Source: Canna indica (Eukaryota; Streptophyta; Magnoliopsida; Zingiberales; Cannaceae). Taken from it: a stretch of DNA of 64,000 nucleotides. Positions 46,192 through 55,723 of this stretch are shown here, piece after piece. Location: positions 65,907,501-65,971,500 of the forward strand of contig CP136890.1 of the NCBI GenBank assembly GCA_034359265.1, given 5' to 3'. A model generated the notes under the pieces. It had not been told where the DNA came from. It did no database searches and was given only the letters and a program-made list of their open reading frames with translations. The stretch's first letter is position 1, and the number at the start of each line of letters is the position of its first letter. Position numbers and translations under genes: made by a program.

Positions 46192-47590
46192 ATGAATTCT
46201 GTAGCACAGACAGAAACTGTAACTCCAAGACCATCCATCTCAGGGAGGGAGTCAAACCTCCAACCCACCATAGAAGACCAGATACGCGGATATAGGCTGG
46301 GAAGCCGGCTCCGCCAATTGGCACAACAGAGACTGTCAAGGAGCAGTCGACAATATAGAAGAAGCCTCGAATCACAACTAAACCCGGAGGCAGAACTAAG
46401 TATCTCCCAACACAGAAGAGCTCAGCAAGTTCCAGCAGAAACCCTCTACCAAGCAGGCTAGAACGAACAAAATCACAGAGTTTATCAGCACCACTCTGAT
46501 GAAAGAGTGCTGGTGACAGAAGGATACCAAGTAGAATTGTCGTTTATCACTGACCAGAGCCTATAATCAGTTGATGCAAGCAGGATTGCAACATCTACAC
46601 ATCGGAATGGTAATGATCCGATTACACACACTGCATAGGAGAAATGCAGGGGTGAATGACTTGGTGTTACTAAGGGACACCAGATGGGCTGATGATCGAG
46701 CTATAATAAGCTCGATGGAAATTGATCTGTCAACAGGAACACAATTGGCTTATGCAGCTCCTGACTTGACTCTCAGCATCCATGACTTTAGAAATCATAT
46801 CCAATTAGTTCTTCAAACACACGGATACCAGGGATGGCAAGGAGGCGAGAGCAATCTTTTGCTCTCTAGATCATTGATCGGAAGGTTGTCTAACTCAAGT
46901 CACACCAACTTCCGGTACAACGTACAACATGTAGCGGATCACCTAGCAAGCCGAGGGGTCAGAGCCATACCAGGCCAAGCTCGTTCAACAACAGAACTAC
47001 AAGGCAGGAGGTGGATCATACGACCAGCAACAGTGGCCACCCTACAAAATCCGCAGGAAGCAAGGATAAGAACCAGGACGGACGGTTCGCTATCCGTCCA
47101 ATTCTACGGGTATGCAACCCAAAGGGAGGATGAAAATAATGAACAAATTGAAGAAGAATTCGCACTAATGATGGCGTGAGACTGGGATGAGGAGGACGAA
47201 GAAGAAGAATTGGATGAAGATATGACGGTACTACAGCACCTCATAGATCTTCAAATTGAATCAGAGGATTTGCCTCTGATATGGGATGCCTCTGAAAATG
47301 ATGAAGAAAAGGGTGAATAGATTAACCCTTTTTTTGAAGGTGGTGGGGTAGAAGGAATAGAAAAAGAAATAGCATACACAGCAGAGACCGAATACCCAAC
47401 CTTGAGGAGCCTGTTCAGAAAAACAGAAGCAGCATTCTCAACAGCAGAGTCTGCTTTAACAAGGCCAACGGAGCCCATAATGGGCCCAGCAATGTACCCA
47501 CCCAGCACTAGGCAACCAGCCTTGATGAATGTTCCAGACATCCAGGCTCGTGTGAATAACCTAAGGGGGGGTACTCAAAACATCATAACG
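46192..47590 (+). pseudogene. Viral copy B: polyprotein N-terminus, movement protein and coat protein start
   Basis: ATG at 46192 starts the polyprotein, with the word IEDQIRGYRLGSR near residue 28. A TAG at 46459 and a frameshift near 46560 separate this from the movement protein region (about 46575-47000; HIGMVMIRLHTLHRR, RLSNSSHTNFRYNVQHVADH). Acidic sequence follows, with TGA at 47177 and TAG at 47318, and another frameshift near 47580. The movement protein family moves virus through plasmodesmata; this copy could not make it intact. Confidence 0.88.
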
Positions 47591-50500
47591 AAAGATTCAA
47601 CTTGCCTTCGGCACAAATGGGACAAAGAGCAATACTGGTCTTACCAGACGACATAGGCCAGTATAGTGACGTGATATCTCGCTGGGAATCGATCACGCTA
47701 AATGTAATTAATGAAAGAAACTGGGCCGACAATAGGACCAAAATATGTTATATAGAAAACCTTCTGGGTGAAACAGAGAAAAAGACATGGATCCAGTGGA
47801 GAATGGCGTTTCCCGCTGAGTATGAAGAACTGACGAACATAGCGGACGATCCACAGAATGTCCTCTCTCAAATCAGAAGGATGTTCTTATTAGAAGACCC
47901 AATGACTGGCTCAACAGAGGAACAAAACATAGCCTACAACGACCTTGAACGTCTTTCCTGCCATCATGTAAAAGATCTGTTTGGATACATCAATGACTAC
48001 AAGATTTTGGCAGCTAAGTCAGGCCGTATGTATATTTCTCCGGAACTGTCGGAAAAATTCTTCAGGAAAATGCCTCCGTTGATTGGAAAGGAGCTTGAGC
48101 AAGCTTATGCTGAAAAGCATCCTGGAAACTCGCTAGGAGTCTTTCCGAGGATTCACTTCACCTATCAATTCTTGGCGGAACAGTGCAAAAGGGCTGCACT
48201 ACAAAGAAGCTTGAAGGACTTAAGCTTCTGTAGCAAGATCCCTATACCAGGATATTACCAAAAGACCAAGAAATACGGCCTCAGAAAGGCCAAAACATAC
48301 AGAGGAAAGCCACATGAGACTCATGTGCGCGTCTTTAAGAGAAAATATTCAGATAAGGTGAGAAGGTGTAAATGCTTCATATGCGGAGAAGAATGGCACT
48401 TTGCCCGAGAATGTAGAAAGAAGCAAGGGAATATTGCCAGGGCGGCAATTATAGAAAATTTAGAGCTATCTGAAGACTGGGATGTCATATCTATAGAACA
48501 GAACGAACCAGATAGTGAGGCCATCTGCTCGTTTTCAGAAGGAGAAGCAGGGATGGCAAAATCCCTCACTACTGAACTGAATGACCTCCCCTATGAAACA
48601 ACCATGATGTTAACAGAAGAACAGGCTTACACATGGAGGAAGCAGGTAACCCTTCCTGAGCACATGAAAGATTGCCTACATGATTGGGAGGATAATAGCC
48701 CAGTCCCTAAGGGACATGAGAAATGCACATTGTGCAAAGAACAGACGATCCCGAAGATGAGAGCCCACTGCAAGGGGTGCCATCTAACCGTCTGCCCAAT
48801 GTGTTCCAAATTCAACTTAGGCAGAAAAATCATCATACAGAGGTCAAGTATTGTGCCGTATGATGATAAAGACTCGCTGATTGGTGAACTGTTGGATTAC
48901 ATCAAATATCTGCTGGCAGAAAACCAAAGGTTGAAAGAGGAGATCCAAAGGTATGAACTAGCTCAGGAGGTGGTCGAGTGAGAAGAGAAAGCAAAGGAAA
49001 AAGGAAAATCCGTAGCCAGGGATGACAGTGCAGGAGAAAGCTCACAAAGAAACACTAGAATCCACTTCAGAGAATCTGCAAATAAATTATCTGACGAAGA
49101 GTTGCATAGTGTAGTACCCGAGCCTAAGATAGGAAAAAGGGTGCTAAACCGACTGTATAACATGGAAATACAAAAGGATATACCATGGGTCAAGGTGTTC
49201 AAAATACAGGCTATTTTGGACACTGGTGCAACGGTATGCTGCATAGACCAAGAGGTGGTACCCCCAAAGGCAATGGAACCTAGCGCATATCCTATTCAGA
49301 TAAACGAAGTTAACTCGCAGCAGACTGCGAGACTCAAATTAAAGGGTGGACAGATGTCCATCGAAGAGAACCGCTTTCAGATACCCTTCACCTATGCCTT
49401 CCCAATGGGGAAACGAGATGGCATACAAATGCTAATTGGTTGCAACTTTATTAGAGCCATGCAGGGTGGCTTGAGGATCGAAGGTCAATCTGTGACCTTC
49501 TATAAGAATGTAACCACAATTACGGCAAAAATAGACGCCGAAGTAACCGCGGCAGCCGCAGTAGGAGAACTGGACCTCACAGAAACAGAATACATAGAGG
49601 TACAAAGAGCCGTTGCGTACAGCTATGTCATAGAATCCCAGCAATTCAAGCAGAAGTTTGCCCCCTTATTAGCAAAATTAAGGGAACAAGGTTACATTGG
49701 TGACGATCCAGTGAAACACTGGGCTAAAAATCAAGTGACCTGCAAGCTGGACATAATAAACCCAGATCTCACAGTGCAGGATAAGCCCCTTAAACACGTC
49801 ACCCCCAAAATGAAGGAGCAATTTAGCAGACATACCCAAGAGCTGCTAAAAATTGGAGTCATTCGGCCAAGTTCAAGCAGGCACAGAACAATGGCCATCA
49901 TTGTGAATTCAGGAACCACTATAGATTCGATCACCGGGAAAGAAATAAAAGGGAAGGAAAGAATGGTGTTTAATTACAGAACTCTCAACGATAACACCCA
50001 TAAAGATCAATATAGTTTGCCAGACATTAATACTATATTGAAAAGAATTGGGAACAGCAAAATATTCTCGAAATTTGACTTAAAGAGCGGTTTCCACCAA
50101 GTAGCTATGGACCCAGAGTCCATACCCTGGACAGCATTCGTGGTCCCAGGAGGATTATACGAATGGCTGGTAATGCCCTTTGGTCTGAAGAATGCACCTG
50201 CAGTATTTCAAAGGAAGATGGACAAATGCTTCCAAGGTACAGAGAGTTTTATTGCGGTATATATTGATGATATCTTAGTATTTTCAGAAGAAGAAAGGCA
50301 GCACGCGAGACACCTGGAAAAGATGTTAACAATCTGTGAAGAATGGGGACTAGTTCTATCCCCCACTAAGATAAAAATAGCAATAGAAGAGGTCGAGATT
50401 TTAGGGGCTGTTATCGGTAACCAGAGGATAAAACTTCAGCCCCACATCATAAAGAAGATCATTAGCTTTGACGAAGAAAAACTCAAAGAGAAGGCAGGTC

Positions 50501-51252
50501 TAAGATCCTGGCTTGGCATTCTTAACTACGTCAGAGCCTATATTCCCAACTTGGGAACGCTCCTAGGGTCACTTTACTCTAAAACGAGCCCCCATGGAGA
50601 CAAAAGAATCAAATAGTCTGATCATCTCTTGATTAAAAGGATAAAAGACCTGGTCCAGAACCTCCCAGACTTAGAGCTACCCCATCTGAATTCCTATATT
50701 ATTCTAGAAACCGATGGTTGTATGGAAGGTTGGGGTGGAGTATGCAAGTGGAAAAGAAAGAAAGACGACCCAAGAAGTACTGAGAAAGTTTGTGCCTATG
50801 CTAGTGGGAAATTCCCAGTGGTTAAATCAACCATAGATGCAGAAATTTTCGCCTGCATGGAAACTCTAAGGTTGCTGAAGATCCATTACTTGGTTCAAGA
50901 AGAAATAACTCTGAGAACAAACTGTCAGACAATAATAAGTTTTTATAACAAGTCGTCACAAAATAAACCCTCAAGAGTTCGCTGGATCAATTTCGTGGAC
51001 TTTGTAACAGGAACATGGGTCCAAATCAAGTTTGAACATATTGATGGAAAAATGAACATACTGGCATATTCGCTCTCAAGATTAACTGCCAACATGAGTC
51101 AAATTGGCAGTCCTGATAAGGTCTCAGAACACCAGATGAAGCTTGAAAAGGCAATCACAGAAGTGGAACATGCCCCAGAAGAAATTATCAGGGAGCTAGA
51201 TCAAGTTATCAGAAGGATTGATAGCTTGATGATCACTGAAAGCTCAACCTAA
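47591..51252 (+). pseudogene. Viral copy B: coat protein, cysteine motifs, protease, reverse transcriptase, RNase H
   Basis: One frame runs from about 47591 to 51252 with only two stops, TGA at 48979-48981 and TAG at 50614-50616. It contains the coat protein core (about 47750-48200; TWIQWRMAFPAEYEEL), the CXCX2CX4HX4C knuckle at 48367-48414, the CX2CX11CX2CX4CX2C motif at 48724-48804, protease DTGA at 49219-49230, reverse transcriptase YIDD at 50260-50271 and RNase H (LETDGCMEGWGG, about 50705). In the knuckle one variable residue is Trp in place of the Gly in copy A. The two stops do not coincide with those of copy A. Confidence 0.93.
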
Positions 51253-51327
51253 AATCCAAAATGCGAAAGTGGTGAAAACCCACCACACCGCAATATTACT
51301 GTAAATTAATATTTTTTTTTGCAGAAA

Positions 51328-51733
51328 ATGGTTCTGGAAACGTTGAAAGATGCAGTGCTAGGCAACAGCCTGATGAGGCCACAAACCAAGAGGGACGTCT
51401 CCTCCAATTTTGGGGAACTATTTGCGGAGCCACAGGGCTTCAAGAACTAGAGCGATTGACCAGCGACTTGTTATTCAATTACCCCGGTCAATGCAATGGG
51501 AACATCAGACTATAGCGAAAGTCGGAAGGATTCGCAAGGACCAGGCAAGAAAGACCCTGGATGAGATGGAAGCCCTTCTGGCCATAACATATCTTCAAAA
51601 GGCCCGACTTGAGCAGTGGAGCAGCAAGGATAACTGGGCCAGAGATGCCATTGGGCCGGTGAATAATAACATTATGTCACTCGTCCAATGCCATGAAGCC
51701 CTGGAACAAATCATACAAAGCGGCGAGTACTGA
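51328..51733 (+). pseudogene. Viral copy B: small 3' ORF (ORF4-like)
   Basis: ATG at 51328 opens a frame that stops at 51448; the C-terminal part lies in another frame from about 51410 to the TGA at 51731. Compared with copy A, a 4-base deletion near 51398 and a one-base loss near 51484 account for the frame changes. A TTTTTTTTTGCAG tract at about 51312-51324 again sits directly before the ATG. Confidence 0.6.
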
Positions 51734-52020
51734 GGGCCCTACACCACAAAGGCTCAGGACCTGAAGACAAAGCATCATGACTTTCGGCATCACTATCTCA
51801 ATAATGTAGGTAATTATTGTACTAGAGCATCTTTAAAGCAACCCACTAAGTCTATATGCCAGACTGTAAAGGCATCTCTTTAGGGCAATTATTGTACTAT
51901 TATGCCCATCAAGTCACATCAAGGACAAATCTCAACTGTGGACAGCTAATATTTAGTGGACGATGGGGCCCCTGAGCACCCGCACTAATTATTAAGCTTC
52001 CTCGGGAAGCCATCTTGTGG

Positions 52021-52030
52021 CTATATATAG
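52021..52030 (+). promoter_or_regulatory. Viral promoter TATA box of copy B, pointing into the host flank
   Basis: CTATATATAG, identical to the box at 45284-45293 and in the same context. Viral sequence ends about 155 bases downstream, so any transcript would run into the flank at 52186 and beyond. Confidence 0.75.
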
Positions 52031-52185
52031 CACTCGTCCCTGAGGTTGCAGAACAGACTGGAGACACCAGAAGTTCTACTCCTCCTTATCTGTAAACCTT
52101 TCCTATTTCCAATATATTTCCCGTTCCTCATTTCAACTCAGTGTTCTTAGTAGCCCGTAGCTGAAGTGAGACGACGCTTCCGCCC

Positions 52186-53055
52186 CGTATTGCATCGCTA
52201 AAACTCAAACTCGACTCCCATGAAAACTATAGTTTTCCTAAGCTGTTTGCGAAACGATAGTTTTGGGGGCCGTTTACGGCTTCTAGGAAAGCCTAAGGAC
52301 CCTCGGCTGCAATTCCGCCACAATGTTACTCTCCACCGCTCAGTGACCCTAATTGATCCTTCACTCCAACGCTCTCCACCCCACCGCAAATCCCTATTCT
52401 TCTCCCCCCCACACCAACAAAATCGACGGCCACTGAGCGAGTGACCCAAATCGATCCCTTCCCTCAATCCCTAGGGACTGCCAGCGCTCAGTGACTAGGG
52501 ACTACGGCGCTCGATCACTTCACGCGATCCCTTCACTGCCATTAACAACAACTACTAGTATCCTATTCTTCTCTCCACCGCTACTCTATTGGGACTGCCG
52601 GCACTCGATCACAATTCATTGTGAGGCAGCAACTGCTCGGTGTCCTCCTTGTTCAGAACAGCGACCACTGCTCTTGGCTTTGTTCCTATTGTTCCTTTTG
52701 CCAAATTAACAACAAATCAGTAAGCTTTTGTTTTTTGTTTTCCTTCGGTATTAATCGCTATGTCTATGTGCTCAATGAATACAAATCAGTAATCTTTTGT
52801 TTTTAGTTCGATTGAATACACTGTATTACTCAATGAAATAAATAAACAACACGTAGAGGTATATCTGTTGACTCTCTTTTGCAGAAACATATAGAAATAG
52901 TTAGACATAAGTCTTTGAACTTAATATTGTTTGGCCTAGCATTCTCTATAAATTCTTCATTCTGTACAAATCTTGGCTGGGTTAAATGACTTTTGGTGCA
53001 TCTATAATTTAGTCTAAGCTGATCTTGTTATGGTATTGACTCTCTGTGATTTTTT
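52186..53055 (+). other. Flank between viral array and LINE 3, leader-like sequence
   Basis: C-rich, CT-repeat-containing sequence up to about 52700 (CGATCC, CACTGAGCGAGTGACCC, CTCTCCACC words), then AT-rich. A GTAAGC at 52719 could be a splice donor of a non-coding or leader exon. No convincing coding frame. The region is either the 5' part of a host transcript or old repeat DNA. Confidence 0.35.
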
Positions 53056-53071
53056 AGCTCTGGTCATTTTT
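53056..53071. repeat. Target-site duplication, left copy, of LINE 3
   Basis: AGCTCTGGTCATTTTT matches AGCTCTGATCATTTTT at 59414-59429 with one difference. Confidence 0.93.
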
Positions 53072-53078
53072 GAACTTC

Positions 53079-55719
53079 ATGGTGAGCCCTGACCTTGTTC
53101 CCCTTCCTTTGCCCCCTCCCTTCCTCCCTCCCATCTGCCCTTCTCTTTCTTCCACCTTCCCATCTGATTCCTCTCCGGGAGAATGGGTGATTGTCCGTCA
53201 TCGTCGTGCTCGCCCGGAGCTTGTCTCCTTTGTCGCCGCCCCGAAACCTTCTTCCTCTCGTTGGATTGGCTCCAGCTATTCCTTCGCCGAGGTGGTCCAC
53301 GTCGGCTCCCCCTGCCGCTCTCCTCCTTCCCCTTCCCCTGCCACTCCACCTTCTTCCTTCAGTATCGCTACCTCCATCCCTTCTCTTCGAGCTGCGAGGT
53401 CTTGTTTCCGCTGCTTGAGGCCGGGCCACCTGGCTCGTCACTGTTCGGGCCAATCCCATTGCTTCGCTTGCCGCAAACCTGTCCATGTCTGCCAGCGTTG
53501 CCTTTTTTATTCCCGCACCCCTGCACCTATTTCCTCCTCTTCTTCATCTCCTTCTATTCCTTGCCCACCTCCCCCTTCCCTCGTTGTTCCTGCTCCTATT
53601 TTCTCCAGGCTCGCCATGTCTTGCCTCCTTCTTCACGTGTTGGTCCTCGGGTTCCTCCTGGCTTCAAGCACTTCTGTCCGGCCTCCCCTTCTTCCCGTGG
53701 TTCGAATACGGGCCCATCGTCGGCTTCGAAGGCCTCTCGTCCTACTTCTATGATTGCACACTTTTTTGTCGAATGCTTCGAAGAAGGCTGATCAAGCATC
53801 TTACTTGGCTCATCGTTGTGTGGTTGTGCAAGGATGCCCGACGGCCGCTTTCTGATCACCACTTCGGCCTCTGATGACTCCATGCACAAGCGCAGGCTTC
53901 TCCACCTTGGTCAGTTGAAATGTTATCACTTACAACTTTCCTTCATCGACTGGCAGCGGGATGAGATGTTTTCAGGCGCTGCAAAACCCGAATTCAGAGT
54001 TGGTATTGAGCTCCGAGGTCTTCCAATCATCTATTAGAACCTCAAGTCCTTATCCGTGCTGGTTGGCCCCTTCGCCAACTTGGAGGCTGCCGATGGATGC
54101 TCTCTGGAGTGGAATAACTTCGATGCTTGCCGAATCATGCTTCCTGTTCGTTCTCTGTCTGTTATCCCTTCCACGGTGCACGCTGTGGCGGGGGATTGCA
54201 AGTACTCGGTGGATGTTCTTATTGCTTGGCACGAGCGATGTTTTGTCCCTTTGGCTTGGGATGACCTTTTTGATCCGGCCCCTGATGACGATGGAGATGA
54301 TGATGCGGGCGATGAAGGTTTGAACAATATATGCTACACCCGATGATTTTGATCCTGTCGAGGATCTTAATACTACGGAGGCCTCCCTGGTGCTCGATTA
54401 CGCTCTCAGCATCGATCGCGATAACCTGGTGTTTGATCGGGCTTTAGGGGGATCTGCCCCTCCTCCTGGGTTTGCCGTGGAAGCTTTACTCCCCTTGACT
54501 TCTTCTCTACGTCGTCTTTGCTCTTCACTGTCGCTCGCGGGCCCTCGACCATTGCTCCCTTCTTCTCCGACAAGGGGTCGGCCGTCCGTCGAGGCTTCTA
54601 CGACACTTTTGGCTCTGCCGTTTACCTCACCCGTTGTTTTTACTCTTTGGGCGGTCTTCCTGATCTGTCGCCTGTCGAGGACTCACCGACTTCCTCTGTT
54701 GAGGATGTCCCTCTCTACCAGCCGATCACCCCTGCCACCGATCTCCGCCATCTCCCTCGATCCGGGTTTCCTAGCTTTTCTACATTGGCATTTTGTGCTA
54801 TATCGGACCTTTGGCTGCTGCTGATCGGAAAGATGGAGGAAGACCTTCCTCTTTCGTCGATCCCTACATCCTGGCTCGAGATTTTGGCAGCGGAGTCTCT
54901 GCCTTTTTTAAAATGAGTTGCTTTGGATTTTGCCATGTGGCAGCCTGATCGGGGTCTCCTTTTTCTTTTCCTGTGTGATCCATTTCACTCGACTGCCTCT
55001 TCTCTCGGGTCGAATTGCCTGCCTACCGGATCAGATCTCATGGCTTTTGGTGTATCGGATCAGATCCTTTTATTTGAGCCGGGTTTCTTTAGCTCCATGC
55101 CTTTCAAGCCCCTTTCGTGGGCCTCCTCTCTTGGGCTTGCTTCTTTACTTGGTTGTAATTGCCCTCTCTCTTGCTGGGCAAGCTTCCACGCCCTCTAGGT
55201 GCCCCTGAGGGCCTTTTGGAGTTTCATCCGGCTGGTTGGGCCAGTGAAACGTTTCTACGGGGGAGTGATCGTTCAGTTGGACTTAACATTTCTGCTGAAG
55301 TTTTTGAAGACTTATTTCGTCCCCTTGGATCTGGGACTTATTCCAAAGCTGCCCTCCTGGATTCTCCTTCGACTCCGAATTCGAAACGTAAAAACTTGTC
55401 ATCACTTCGGTGCGAAGTTCTCAACTTCTCAACAAAGAATACATCCCGGTTCAAAAAAAGGCTGAGGCTAGAAAGGCAGCTTCCGTCGATGGCTTCCGGC
55501 TTCGCCATGTCTCTCCTTCCTCAACTCCAAGCCAATTGGGTTTGATAAACATTGCAGCAACTATCTCTCTCTCTCCGGAGGTCCTTCGTAGTATCCAAGA
55601 CATGGGTTTCACTTGCATTGCCCCCTTCCTGAGATTGATAGAGCCTTGGCGGTTGATGACGCTTAGATAAGGTCGCCCTCTTGCAGCTGTTTTTGGTTTT
55701 CGCTTTGCTGACCGCCTGT
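53079..55719 (+). pseudogene. LINE 3 ORF1 with two CCHC zinc knuckles
   Basis: ATG at 53079 starts MVSPDLVPLPLPPP. Two consecutive CX2CX4HX4C knuckles lie at about 53402-53500 (CFRCLRPGHLARHC and CFACRKPVHVCQRC), which is usual for the RNA-binding ORF1 protein of plant LINEs. Downstream pieces in shifting frames, such as LLHLGQLKCYHLQLSFIDW (about 53910-53960) and AVAGDCKYSVDVLIAWH (about 54190-54240), belong to the same ORF. Frameshifts near 53740 and 54330 and stops near 54037, 54914 and 55198 break it. The many overlapping frames reflect CT-rich composition. Confidence 0.82.
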
Positions 55720-55723
55720 TGTC

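Larger units (their letters stand above)
40893..52185 (+). other. Endogenous badnavirus-like pararetrovirus (Caulimoviridae), head-to-tail array of about 1.6 genomes
   Basis: Copy A (40893-45448) and copy B (45449-52185) are highly similar viral genomes in the same orientation, joined without a gap. Copy B is a full unit of 6737 bp starting close to the Met-tRNA primer site (45454) and ending about six bases before where the next primer site would be. The polyprotein has the CXCX2CX4HX4C and CX2CX11CX2CX4CX2C cysteine motifs regarded as typical of badnaviruses, then protease, reverse transcriptase and RNase H. Over 300 aligned bases in the reverse transcriptase region the copies differ at about 11 positions by eye. 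Every long frame in both copies carries stops or shifts, so this is a decayed integrated sequence. Confidence 0.94.

Noticed and set aside
40893..52185. Functional virus able to be released from the genome
   Set aside because: Stops and frameshifts are present in every long frame of both copies, so an intact genome is not encoded here.
52220..52709. Short plus-strand frames after the viral array
   Set aside because: No domain content, C-rich low-complexity translations and no codon bias; listed only as a leader-like region.
53070..53874. Multiple long overlapping frames on both strands
   Set aside because: CT-rich composition of LINE 3 ORF1 opens several frames; only the frame with two zinc knuckles fits a known family.
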